From positions 124,001-188,000 of the forward strand of contig JASANG010000110.1 in NCBI GenBank assembly GCA_030248215.1: a DNA stretch of 64,000 bases, in the 5' to 3' direction. Below, piece by piece: positions 24,379 through 36,004 of this stretch (position 1 is its first letter; each line of letters starts with the position of its first letter). The position numbers and the translations under genes were made by a program. This DNA comes from Enoplolaimus lenunculus (Eukaryota; Nematoda; Enoplea; Enoplida; Thoracostomopsidae). The notes under the pieces are model-generated. The model was not told the DNA's origin, made no database searches, and saw only the letters and a program-made list of their open reading frames with translations.

Positions 24379-27300
24379 TCAATAAACAGTTTTGATATGT
24401 TGAACTTCAAGATTTTCGTCCGGTTTACCGCCTTTCAAACTTTGCACATATATCATTTCGTTGATTTTACGATTTGCCGCACCCTGCTTGTTGATATCAC
24501 CAATAGCCGCTGCGACAGGTGTCTCACGCATTAGGTTTCTTGGCCGCGGTAGCTCTTTCCAATACTCTGGTTCGTCTTGCTCCATACCGGAATCGTCTCC
24601 TGCGTTCGACTCGTATACTTTGCTACCGGAACCGGGCCGTCCTTCAGCATAAACATCTTCATAGGCTGATTCGGTCACGGACGCTGAATCCGGTCGCGTT
24701 TCGTCGTTCATGATAATATTAATTACGCGACGCCGGCCAGCAATTAATTCGAACAAAAACGCAACTCCTCCGAGTATAAAAATTAAGGCGCAGAGAATAA
24801 TTGCACCTCGAAAATTCATTATTGTCATCGGATCGCCGCGTTGGTGCGCAACCTGCGCTGCGCAAGTGCGATGTGCATCTTTGGTTTCAATGTTCATCTG
24901 AAAACGGTCAGGCAGTTATACGATACGGTTTACAAAATGTAATATCTGTTGCACCAAGATCGGTTTCGTAGCCTAAGGGGTGAAAATTTTTGCATTGAGG
25001 GCTGCGGAAAGAACTGTAATATCAGTGGCACCAAGATCGGACCCGTAGCCAAGGGGGAGGGCCAGAATGGATAACCCCCGCCCTTGCAAAAATTTTTGAC
25101 CTCCCTCCAGAAAATTTTTAACCTTGTCTGTAAAAGTCGACGAAATTCTTGTATGCTCCTTTTGGAAAATATTTGGACCCCAAGAAAGCTGAGCTAGCTA
25201 TGGGCTTGAACAAACTTTGCCGCAGTGTGTAAACAGATAGTAAAAAACGGAAACGGAAACAGAACGGAGAGTGATAACAATAACGGAAACGGAAACGAAA
25301 TACGGATATTGAAGTATAAAAGCTTCAAAATGTTTTTATTTTTCTGCCAATACAATTTACGCGTGCAGATATTCACCAGACTTTCCAAAACTTTAAAGAA
25401 AAAATGGCGGATGCATCGAAATTTTTTAAGATTTTGAATGAATTTCGTAATTTTTATTTCATTTCGAAAAATGGCAACATAGCTGCAACACAAATTGCGA
25501 GATATATACGTGATTTATAACTAATGTTAATAAGCATAAAAACGACAGAATTTCTGCTTCTTCTATATTAACGGAAACGAAAACGGACATCGATTTTTGC
25601 CGGAAACGGATATCCGGTTACACTCTGTTTTGCCGCACGAATTTCTACAATTTCATCTGACAGCTGATATTTTGTTTAAAAGCGCGCACAGGTTGTTGGG
25701 ATGAAATGCGCTGATAGTAACATATGTGAAACTGTATGTGATAACGGTTAAATCATGAATAAATAGCGGAAAACTATGATCGTTTTGAGCAACATTTCAG
25801 ATAAATTACATCTTCAAACGATATTGTACAATTAAAGAATTTGTTAGAATCGATGATTTTCGCAAACTTAAACCCAATCAGCCTGCGCTTGAATAACTGC
25901 TGTTGAAAGAACAAAAGATACTCGAATTTTTCACTTCCATAAACGTAAACGAAAACCTACGTATTTCGCTTCGAAATAATGTATTGCTTCAATTGATTTT
26001 TTCATTTCTTCAGTAAAAACTTGCGCAAACGGATTTCCTTTCCCGAAAACGAAACCATATTCAAGCGAGCTCGAAAAATCATTGTCACGAACAAACCGCA
26101 AATTACACTCGCGTTTCATTAGTATTGAACCTGTAAAAGCTGTTTGGCATCACAAAAGATAAGGTGGTTTCTGTTTCTTGTACAGTTTCCTTCCACATTT
26201 AAGATTAAGGCTCAAGCTTACGCTTAGACTCAGGCTGAGGTAACGGCGGTTTGGTATACGTTACTATATAACCAGGTGTAAATTTTGTGCGAGCAAGCAC
26301 AGCAAGCAAGAAATATTTTTTACTTCAGCAGTGCAGTTAACTGATTCTGCAGGCTAGAAAAGCGACATCATTCCGGTATTCTACAAGTTTCGTCTCTGTG
26401 AAATATGTGCCGGGTCCATTGCCCCCCTTGTAGACAATTCCGAATACAAATCACAGCCAAATTATATTAAACCAGCAATGCTACCAATAACTCTGGAGTT
26501 TTCTTGAATCAATTACTAGTAAAATTTATTTCGATATACTAACTTGCGGCAAACGATTGTCCAGGATACACCGCTTCAGTGTCTTCATTCAAACGCTTAA
26601 TTGCTTCGTCAGGTGTGTTCACCTCAATTGCAGGATTGCTTTTCAACGCTTCACGCATACGTTTAAACGATGATGTATTGCTGTGTTCCATAGTATCCCA
26701 ATAAAACGGACTACTGTATCCACCGTCTGATACTAACTAAAATGCAATATTTTAATATAACAAATAGTAAACGGATGAAACAAATTTCGATCATCTTCAT
26801 ACGCTAACAAAATTTGATTTCAACTATGAAAACTAATAACTCGTCAATTTCAAAAAGTTTCATTAATCAATTATGTATATTTGTTCTACATTTTGTTACA
26901 GAATATAAACCCGCTTTCTCAAATCCTGACTACGCTTCTGCGTAAATGGTACATAAAACAACTTCAAAGTCATTCCTTGTATTCTTTATCTCCAATGAAC
27001 TCTGCTAAATCTCCAGTTGAAGCGAACGCTTCGGCGCCTTCTTCCCACGTTTTATCGGTTGCCAGCTGTTTGACAAGCAATCCTTTGTAACTTGCAATGA
27101 ATAAAAAGAAGAAAAATCCCATGAAAACCATTAAAATGTTTCCAGCAATACTACCGGTACCAATTGTGTCACAGAACTGATCCACTAACGTCGTTAACGT
27201 GTTCCACGCTCCCTGTAAAATCATCTTTTTCAGGAATATATTCTCAAATATATTACGCATTACACCACTTATCACCAGTTATAGTGGTAGCAACAGCTCC

Positions 27301-30069
27301 GAATATTGCGGAGTGCATGGCAGCTGAACTTTATTGCGATGCTGAAATTTAAGTCGGTGGTTGCAGTTGCCACAGAGGTGTAAATGGGTAAAGATTTTTA
27401 CTCGCGTTGCGGTTTTGACTAGCAGAAATTTTATTTTATTTACCCGCGGATGTTCCCGCGCAAAATTTCTTTACCCGATACCCGTCTTTATCCGCGCAAA
27501 ATTTCTTTATCGTTACCGACGTGGCCTGCCCTTATTTTTTCTTCTGCGTTCAATACAGTTGTGTAATTTTAAAGTGCAAAGATGTGACGTGCTCGATACG
27601 TTACGAAAACTTCTTTTTAGTAACTTTCAAAGCAAACCGTTAAGTAAAAATGTAACAACGGAGAATATTGCACATTACACTTATTGCCGTTAAAACTAGC
27701 TTGTTTGCCGATGGGTGATCAATGAATCAAAACATTTTTGTGTGTACAAAATCATTGTGGTAACAAATTAAGAGCGTATAAATCACGAATTTCTTTCCGG
27801 TTTTGTCGCAGTTTGATTGAATCACGCCAAAGAAAAATATAACCTCTATAGGAACGCGAAGAATGTGATCAAATGGAATATCATATATTGTTGCTGCCTT
27901 TCAAAAAGTCAATTCTTTTCAATTTAACAGCATATTTCACAAGTGTAATACTTATTTTTCACTTATACGGTAGTACAGTTTAAAAATGTAAGTTGTTCTG
28001 CATTATATGTTTCAAGTTTGTTATAAAAATTTTAGACGGGTAAAGAATCACAAATTTCTACACGAGCTTTAACCCTTTCTCACATGAATATTTTCTATTT
28101 CCCCTGAGACCTACTTTTATGCTAGGATTCGAACTCCGGTGACTGGAGTGGGAGGCGTATACCATCACCACTCAGCTATAGGAGTTTGACGCTCGAGCCC
28201 GAGGGGGCTCTCACGTCTTGTTGTGATTTAGTACTATGTATACGTGTTGCAATTGTTAAACACGGTGTGATATACATTATTTAACGTATATACACTGCGC
28301 TTAGTTGCCTATAGGCAACTCAATGTGAGAAGGGGTTAAAGTATTTCACAATTTAAATTTCAGCACAGAGTCCCTCTTGCTCCAATTATAAAAACTGTTA
28401 GATCGTCAAAAATTAAAAATGAAAATCAAGCAATTAAATATGATATGTACCCTAAGCTTCAAATCCTTGTACGATTTTAGATCGTTGCCTGCTTTCCAAT
28501 GTGCAAACGTCGAAATCAAAGCCATTCCAATCGAAACTCCAACAAATATTGTCAAAAACAAAATCCAAACGTCAGGTTTTACCACAGTATAGACAATGTC
28601 GATTTTGCTGACTTCAAAATTGCCCGATTGTTCGTTTAACAAAAATCCAATCTGAAATGAAAAGAAACTATTTTATTCCTGCTTTTAAGCAGAGTTTAAA
28701 CATGTGCAGCATTTTTATCAAGGATGTGTTACATGTATTGCCAGTTTGTCTTAGGCTTTCTGACTTAAGAATTACGACGAGGTTGGAATTGCAGCATATA
28801 GTTTCGATTTGAGTTTACCAGAGTCTATGTAAGTTATCAGATCAGCAGCTGCCACGTTCACTTGTTTGAAAACCTATAACTAACATTTGATTATAAGACT
28901 CCTAAACTTGGCCAAAATACGCTTACGTATTTTATTTGTCATTTATGAAAGAAACTGAAAGACATTAATTATTTGCTTCCAAACAAATCATGTTTTGGTT
29001 CCGTGTGCCTTTTCCTTAAACGAGGATTCGCAAATAGTGATTTTATCGGTAGCAATGAACACTTGTTTTACAAATACATTTCACAAAGCATGCGGCAAAA
29101 CTTTGAACCAGTGCGTACAGAAGTCTTAAACCCGGGTATATTTTAAGGAAATGTAGAAACCACGGATTCATAAGCCTGGGTCCGCGTAATTAATAAGCAA
29201 AGGCCCCAGTCTCGAACAACATATCGGCCCTGATCGACTTAGTTTGTATCAGCACTAAGCTGACGATGAAAGTTTAATTGATATGAGAGATTGTTCCCTG
29301 AAAATCTTCATGTCGTGTCTGAATTACAGTTAGAACATACTAACCACAACTACGGATCCTATTGGATATTTATTCAAATGTGCAGAATTCAGGATTTCAA
29401 CCAATGTGCGAAAATTTAAAAATTACTGAGTGAACATTCATGCGACACACTAAACGGATCCCAGCAGCGTATACTCAGATCTTGGAAGAAGGCAAAAACT
29501 TGTTAGGGGTGCGCTATACTTGACGTCCGGCGCGTCCGTCACCGTCCGTCGTGCCGTACGGGTGAGGGTCGGCGCTGTACAGAGTACGGTCGTCACCGTA
29601 CAAGTAAAGAACGGCGCCGTACGGGTGACGAACGGCACCGTACGAGTGACGCACGGCGCCGCACGCCAAGAAAAGTATAGCACAAGATTAAAAAAATAAT
29701 AACATACGGTATCCAGCGAATAAAGTATCGGATAACTGAAATCAAAATACTGCAATCGGGTTTCAGTCATTCGATACCAAATTGCAACCGTATCAACGGT
29801 GCCGTTTTGAATTAACCCAAGAACGCCTGAATATTGCCCCGTCGCCGGATCGAGAACGCCCCAATCCGAAGGCATATCATAGTTGATTTCAGTTGATATA
29901 TTTAGTATGGTAACGATGTAGTGAAAAAATTCAATGTCTATCCCTGGGTTTGGACAATTGCCCAGGGCAGCGGATCCGTTAGCAAAACAAGGGTATGAGT
30001 TTGGTGGGTACGAGACCACCCCGTATCTTAACGGTCTATTTGGTATTGTGATACTCATTACGTAGCGAG
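24379..30069 (-). CDS. Receptor B: divergent ionotropic glutamate receptor-like paralogue of A, with an abnormal splice donor
   Basis: Paralogue of receptor A in the same orientation, 2.4 kb upstream of it in transcription order. Exons: 30069-29708, 28651-28451, 27212-26976, 26736-26544, 26130-25961, 24897-24379 (about 560 residues). S1 reads LRYGVVSYPPNSYPCF and FDFSYPILYSLDT. TM1 is VWILFLTIFVGVSIGMAL. The pore exon starts GAWNTLTTLVDQFC and ends TM3 with ASYKGLLVKQL. S2 has VYPGQSF and YGFVFGKGNPFAQVF. The last TM is NFRGAIILCALIFILGGVAF, followed by a tail of about 120 residues rich in Ser, Asp and Glu. Four introns share position and phase with receptor A, and the fifth exon is 170 nt in both. 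The intron after 26976 is absent from A and begins GA, not GT; retained, it gives a TGA two codons later. It may thus be a pseudogene. An upstream signal-peptide exon is expected. Introns carry elements at 29509-29683, 28071-28337 and 25219-25627. Confidence 0.75.
25219..25627. mobile_element. hAT-like element (family G)
   Basis: Starts CAGTGTGTAAACAGATAGT and ends TATCCGGTTACACTCTG. The 8 bp on each side are CTTTGCCG and TTTTGCCG, a nearly exact target duplication. The interior has repeated GGAAACGGAAAC. It sits in the last intron of receptor B. A related longer element spans 44330-45792, and fragments occur at 58795-58880. Confidence 0.75.
28071..28337. mobile_element. tRNA-derived element with inverted ends (family E)
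   Basis: Ends AACCCTTTCTCACATG and CAATGTGAGAAGGGGTT are inverted repeats. Inside, on minus, a tRNA-like stretch has an A box TAGCTGAGTGG and a B box AGTTCGAATCC at tRNA spacing, but its acceptor stem is not paired, so it is not a tRNA gene. Lies in the second intron of receptor B. The full sister copy is 61053-61321. Confidence 0.75.
29509..29683. mobile_element. CpG-rich inverted-repeat element (family H) beside a splice donor
   Basis: Ends GTGCGCTATACTT and AAGTATAGCAC. The interior is very GC- and CpG-rich, with ~21-bp subrepeats around ACGGCGCCGTACGGGTGACG. It lies 24 bp inside the first intron of receptor B. A related element lies at about 34742-34905. Confidence 0.75.
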
Positions 30070-30164
30070 CTGTAAAATATGAAATATATACATATTACTT
30101 TAGCAAAGAAAGCAGGGGCTATACTAGGGAAAGGAGAAACTAGTGAGTTTGTTTTGAGCAAGCG

Positions 30165-30310
30165 CAAAGGTTAACGAATAATCAGCAACCTGTATGCAAA
30201 TTTTTTTCACAGAACAATCACTTTTCTGTTCTAAGAACATATTGTAAACAAAGTAATGCTGGAAAGATGACCAAAATACGTATGTAGGGCATGCCAGGTT
30301 TAATATATAG
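30165..30310 (-). pseudogene. Third copy of the signal-peptide exon region, start codon changed
   Basis: Read on minus, this resembles the two copies at 33.3 and 34.0 kb and shares with the 33.3 kb copy an upstream block containing CATACGTATTTTGG. The aligned start is GTG rather than ATG; the frame after it (KKICIQVADYSLTFALAQ) stays open and signal-peptide-like. It is the copy closest to receptor B. Without an ATG it probably does not work as a first exon, but a start outside the aligned block cannot be excluded. Confidence 0.4.
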
Positions 30311-30822
30311 ATATGTGCGTCAAATATCTATTGACAAAAACGATTAACAATCAGTTAGAATAACCTTACAAGTTTTTGCGGTCGAAACATTCTTTCACTC
30401 GCAGTGTTTTACGGAATTTAAATGCTGTATTGAATGCTGAGTGAAAAAAGTACACAACAGATTCTGTGTAAGGTTTAGATTTTTTCGGCATGAAATTTAG
30501 ATATATTGTGGGAATTATTACCAAAAGTTGTTCAACAATTTTCGTTATTAAACAGAAAGTTACGTTTAAATTAATATTAGCAATCATCCTGCAGTTTGCA
30601 AAAATTCGATCTAACCGAAGCGCATTGAATTTTATTTGTCTAAATCAAAATACTGCTAATCCTTATTTACAATTGCTACATCACAAATTAGTCCATTCAC
30701 ATTTAAATGCACATGATTTTACTTCTTGTTGTAACGTCAAAATATCCGAGTAGACAAATACTCGAAATTGGAAAACATAAAAATTATGATTGATAAAACT
30801 AAAAACAATGCTGGTAGTGGCC

Positions 30823-31018
30823 AATGTAAAGAACAGGGGCGAAACAGTATTATAAGTATGTTCCTAAGCCAAAGCCTAAGCCTACGCGTAAGAATGGGCA
30901 TATTCCGAAGCCTAAGCCTTAGCCTAAGCCAAGCAAAAAATTAATCTAAAGCTTAAGCGTACTCTATTGCAGCCCCACAAAAAAGCGTTCCGCCCCTGCT
31001 CTTTTAGGGCCCTGATAG
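30823..31018. repeat. Family B element, complete
   Basis: Begins GGCCAATGTAAAGAACAGGG and ends GTTCCGCCCCTGCTCTTTTAGGGCC, inverted to each other. The interior has two blocks of CCTAAGCC hexamers and AAGCTTAAGCGTACTCTAT. The best example of this family's ends. Confidence 0.85.
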
Positions 31019-32462
31019 TCATACAAGCCCAAGTAAACTAGAGGGGCTTGCTTACTAAGCATACGCCTAAACGTAAGCCTAAACCTAACTCTGAATTAAG
31101 CCTAAATATAAGCCTATTTCTACGCCTATAAGCTTCCAATATTTAAGTACCCTATTCCCCATGTTCCTGGTAGGCAGGCTCCTATAATTAGCACGGACCG
31201 TTCGTAGAAAAACAATCCTAGGTACCGTTTACTTTTACAATCATAACTAATTTTGTTATATGCCAAATAATTGTAGATTTGATTGGCCGTTTTATGTTAT
31301 ATTGTTCTAATTTAGCCATTGGTTCTATAAACTCGACCAAAGTTGTAATAGAGCAAAACTTTGGCTAATTACCCTGCTCTTAATTCAAAAGGGCTTTTAA
31401 TAATATCATTTTGTTTATGGCAAATTATACTGATGCGGCCGCTTTGTTTGTCTTATCACAAATTCTGATTGGTCCTATTAGTCGATTTTTGTTCTATTGT
31501 AATTACAAAACAAAAGTTTAAGATAAATCTTGTTATAATTACAAAAGTTATGATTACCGGTAAACAGTATGCATTAAATTATTGCTGAATAACTTGGGTT
31601 TCATATATTTATTGTGAGTTTACAATCAAATGTTTGCCTCCGGCTCCGACGGAAAATCCACCTCTCGATCTTGTAAAATTTTCGCGGAGGTTTCGGCAAT
31701 TTTTATAATGTAAATTTTGGAGTTTTTATAGACGTTGTGTTGTTCAGCGAAACTCTGATACCAGTTTCGAATATTTCATTGCCGAAAATTATTGAAAACA
31801 CCTAACACAAATTTCGACGCACTCTATATCTTGCCGAGAATGCTTAAAACAACCTATAAAACAAATTGTGATGCTATATGCGGATAATGCTAATACGAAG
31901 GCTGAATATCATGTAAACGGTTTATTTTGGCACCAAATGCGACTCCGGCAAATTCTGGCATGATCCGATTCGCTGCACTCTGTTATCAATATTTCAGACA
32001 GATGTGAACATAAACCCATATTTGTTTGCAAGCCGTTAAACTTCAAAAATGACGTTTTCACAGCGGTTAATGAAAGATGTAGCGATTGAGTTTACTTTAG
32101 GAGGATAAACATATTTTTACGACTATTGTAGCATATAATGAGTGTAATATATAGCATACCAGCATTGAACAAGGTTTTAAAATTAATACATATATCACTT
32201 TCTATTTCTAGTAGTGCGCATAAAACTGTTTTTGCTATTTAAGCAAGCTGCTTGTTAAAAGTTACCCAAGTCCACAGTGTTTGACAGCTCTTGCATAATA
32301 CGCAATTAATTCTGTTTCCACAAAGCGTTTGAAATGAAAGCTCGTTCGGGCTTTACTATAGCATCAATAATCGAACGGTATTAGCAAGTACCTCTCATGC
32401 GAGACTATGAAGCTCAAATCCTAGCATGAAATTTAGACGTCACATGAATGGAAAATAAACTT

Positions 32463-32714
32463 CACTGTAAATTCCAATGAGTTAATTAATTAACTCAGAC
32501 GGAAAGTTAATTATTTCTGAGTTAATAACAGAACACTTTAACTCACTGTGGGTTGACTTGATTCTCACTGTGAGTTGAGTTGATGCTGGGTGAGTTGATT
32601 AATTAACTCAGAATAAATTGAATCAACTCAAAATTCTGAGTTCTGATAGTCCTAACTCAGATCGAGGGATTCATCTCATTCTGAGTTAAAATCAACTCAC
32701 TAAAATTTACAGTG
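32463..32714. repeat. Family D element, complete
   Basis: Ends CACTGTAAATTCCAATGAG and AACTCACTAAAATTTACAGTG are inverted repeats. The interior is built of GAGTTAATTAATTAACTCAG-like palindromes. Other copies: 5163-5300, 22589-22985, 56636-56883, 62504-62742. Confidence 0.85.
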
Positions 32715-33269
32715 TTGCGGGAAGGAGTGTTTTAAATCATTCAAAAATGGCTACAATTAGAGCATTGAAATATTTTAATAATTTCATTTTTGAGTTCGTT
32801 TCAATATATTACAGCCATTTCGCTAGAAAAGACTCATTGTCAACTTCAAATGAATAATTTGCATCGCAAAATTTAAAATATCAAATTTTCACAACACTGA
32901 TTCGGCAGAACGTTTGAACGTCGTTTTAATGTTGATGTTCGTCCGTGAGTTGAAAAAGTCAGGTATTGTTAATGATGCGGCATCACGTCTTCATACCAAT
33001 GTGCACTAAGCATCGCATTAAAATTGAATTTTGCAACAAACTGTTCCAACAGTTATCTAAAGCAGATAACAAATAACGCCCAAAGTACGGCAGGTAAATA
33101 AAAGAAGAAAAGCAGGATTAGACAAATAATCATATCCAAATCAAACACGCATGCGCCTCTTTGAACACATATTCCAATTGGCTGAAATAGTAAAAAAATC
33201 GGTTAAATCCATTCACACGTATAGTTCACTATGACCAAGTTTAATTGCAAACTGTGTATATTGTACTGA

Positions 33270-33470
33270 ATGCGCAAATAGTGTTTACTAGTCAGCCAGC
33301 GTTGCTCAATGCGCAAAAGTTAGCGAAAGCACAACAACTTCCTTGCAAATTTTCTTTTCATAGAACAATCACGTGTATTTCTTAAGAAATTATTCTAAAC
33401 AAAGTAATACTGGAAATTAGCCCAAAATACGTATGTGGGGCGTTCTAGCTTTAATATATATAAGACATTG
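33270..33470 (-). pseudogene. Decayed copy of the signal-peptide exon region
   Basis: This stretch matches the region around the exon at 33982-34131 (shared GCTAACTTTTGCGCATTG, read on minus) and its upstream flank. The reading frame is broken: the ATG runs into a stop after 13 codons, and the frame matching the intact copy meets TGA where that copy has TGC. The upstream flank, with a TATA-like stretch, is shared with the third copy at about 30165-30310. Confidence 0.5.
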
Positions 33471-33981
33471 ACCGGTTTCTGAAACCCTTAAGTGCGACTT
33501 AGTGCATGAGAAGTGTGTGCTAAGTATATAATTACTTAAACATTTTGTCGTTTTTAAAAGCGCCGTTAAGTAAATACTCAGGTCACTGACTAAATTTGAT
33601 ATATTACAAATTAACAGTTCAGACGTACCAGCCTTTGCCTAATATGAAAGTTAACTTAATAAGCAGCCCCTCAAACGGCAGCAAACGGGGTTACATAGTT
33701 AATTCAAATGTTAATCAGCATGGGCTTCATAATTCATTTTAATATATCGTCCAAAGCTTGAACGAAAACTTTTGAAGAGCCTTAGCCTAAACCCTTGCTT
33801 AAACATTTAAGCCTAAGCCTAAGTATAACCTCAATGTTACTTTACCTTTAATGTGTTGAGAACGTGAGCAACAGCCAAAACTTGCATCTTGAAAAAAGTT
33901 TTACCGCTTTATAAACTCGAGTCTTAATTCGAAATCGGTTTGTGATAACTACTCTATTCACCGTCTATTATGTAATCCAAC

Positions 33982-34131
33982 CTGTTTATCAACTGCACCA
34001 CAAGTGCTGCTGCCTTCATTCGTTGTTTTATTGTATACTTTGTACGGTACATGCACTCGTGTAAAGTTAGCCGGATTTGCGCAATGCGCAAAAGTTAACA
34101 AATGCACAAAAATATGTATGCCTATTTTCAT
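33982..34131 (-). CDS. Probable signal-peptide first exon (possibly of receptor B)
   Basis: A 50-codon open stretch starts at ATG 34131 with a signal-peptide-like segment (MKIGIHIFVHLLTFAHC), followed by a hydrophilic stretch with N-glycosylation sequons (NFT, NKT) and a Cys. It ends at CAG|GTTGGA (phase 0); an alternative donor TGTG|GTGCAG would end it at 33999 (phase 1). Receptor B's first seen exon needs a phase-1 donor, so only the alternative end would join it, across about 4 kb. The same sequence occurs in two damaged copies nearer to receptor B. It may instead be the first exon of a lost paralogue. Confidence 0.4.
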
Positions 34132-34612
34132 AAAATAATCACGTTCATGCTCTAAGAAATCATTGCAAGTAAAGTAATGATGTGCCTGAATTTGACACAG
34201 GGAGATCAAAAATAGGAATGGCAAATTCATGGGATTCCTCGGCTCTAAAGCTTAGAATTTTTCTCTAAAAGTAAAATTTAAGCAGCGTGCGAACAAGTTT
34301 CAAACTATGGTAGTTATTAGGCAAAAATAAAAAATTGTACAAGACCAATTATTGGAGAAAAAAGGATTGTAAAATTTGTAGCCTGTTAAAAATTCTCACT
34401 TTAAAAGACATGACCTTTAATCCGAAATCCGAATCTATAATTACAATAATTAAGGTATAAAGATTGTACTTACAGGCAACAATATGGCACAAATTATGGC
34501 TAAGATACTAATTTGTTTACCTCCAATTTCCATCATATTTAAAATGTATACTGTGGCACCTAAAATTTGACAAAATTTAATGTTCGTTGCGAATGGCAGG
34601 TTGCAAAAACAA

Positions 34613-34646
34613 TTTATATATATATAAATATATATAGATATATATC

Positions 34647-34696
<50 letters not shown>

Positions 34697-34714
34697 TATA
34701 TATCTATGTGTATA
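34613..34714. repeat. TA microsatellite
   Basis: About 100 bp of (TA)n interrupted by two copies of TATAGATATATATCTATGTG, directly left of a CpG-rich family H element. Confidence 0.95.
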
Positions 34715-34741
34715 TATATTGTTCTTGTCTGGGTAAAGAAA

Positions 34742-34905
34742 CAGGGCGTGACAAATTTCAGACGCGGTCATCTTTTCCGAACCCTGCACCTGTCACGCGT
34801 CGCCGTCTGTCTCCGTCCGTCAGCGTACGGTATAGTACGTGAGTACTCATGTATAATACGCACAGTGGCGCACGGCGCCGGACGTCATCAAAACTATGGC
34901 GCCAT
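34742..34905. repeat. CpG-rich element (family H), second copy
   Basis: GC-rich block with CGTCCGTCAGCGTACGG and GGCGCACGGCGCCGGACGTC. It shares the terminal GACGTCCGGCGC with the copy at 29509-29683. Confidence 0.6.
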
Positions 34906-35794
34906 CCTATATGATATACCAGCCGTTCAGCGAAGGGTCCGGTAAACAAATTTGCAAACAAAAACAACCTCTGTAATATGCAGTGCGAGCCCTACAAAAC
35001 AACGGTGGTCTATAGAACACAGTGTTTTTGTTGTTGCATTTACATACATTTGTTTTTAAGTGTATCGTACCCGAAGCTTCAACAACTGCAACAACTGCTT
35101 AATAAAAACACAAATAAAATATCACTCAATATTAACTACGTGAGAGTCACAGGTCCTATGCATATCAAAGCTCAAAAACACAATGAGTCCATTAATTGTT
35201 GACTGTTTCAAAATGTGGCACGTTTAAACAATTGCTTGAGGGTTTGAAATATCAGCTTTAAATCTTGGATGTCGCTGCAGCTAAAAACTATCACAACCTG
35301 GATATAACGGATACTTGAAAATATTAATGAACATGGAAAATGGATATTTAAGTATAAATTGTTTAAAAGTTGATTATTTTTCTGCAATATGCAGTTGTGA
35401 CGCATGCAAATATCCACCAAGCTTTCTAAGTTAAAGCAGGCTTCAGTTCAGCGTGGAAGCAGAGACGAATGTTTGCCTACAACCTGTTATTAACTGATAA
35501 ACTGTAGCGACCCAAAAAAGACAGGATATCTCATATTTATTTTTACTCTCCAGAGGGTACTCCGTTACGGTTTGTTATTGACACTGCCTGGATGCTGTCT
35601 TCTTTAAAAGTGAAATTTTGAGGTCTCGATTTTACAATTGGTTTTTCTTGAATAATATTCATCACGAAACATTTTTATTATTTTTCTGCTTTAGCTATCC
35701 ATGACGGAAAATTGCTGCAGAATCCTAGTGACAAAAATACAGCATACGTCAAAGTTGTCGAAAAAATGCCCCGCGTTTTTAACGCAAGGATCCT

Positions 35795-36000
35795 CCAGGC
35801 TTTCGCTTAAGTTTACGTTAGGGTTTAGGAGCAGGCTGTGTTTAAGCGTAGATTAGACCACAGATAGCATTGGCTTAGGCTTAAGCCGAGGCTTTATGAA
35901 TAGGTTTAAACTAACAAAGTTTAGATCTTGAATAAATCTATGGGCTAAATCTTAGGCTTAGGCTAGACTTAGGCTTACGGTTAGCCTTGGGCTTTGACTA
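35795..36000. repeat. Family B element, hexamers in reverse orientation
   Basis: GGCTTAGGCTTAAGCC, TCTTAGGCTTAGGC and TTACGTTAGGGTTTAGG: TTAGGC-like hexamers on plus, running directly into the minisatellite at 36005. Confidence 0.6.
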
Positions 36001-36004
36001 TATC

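Noticed and set aside
28120-28190. tRNA gene on minus with good A and B boxes
   Set aside because: The acceptor stem does not pair, and the same core sits inside a multi-copy element with inverted ends.
29450-29707. Extension of receptor B exon 1 into a Thr/Arg-rich tail
   Set aside because: It follows a GTATGT donor at the position conserved in receptor A and runs through a CpG-rich repeat.
30880-30945. True interstitial telomere or chromosome end
   Set aside because: The hexamers are degenerate, short, and always inside the same repeat family.
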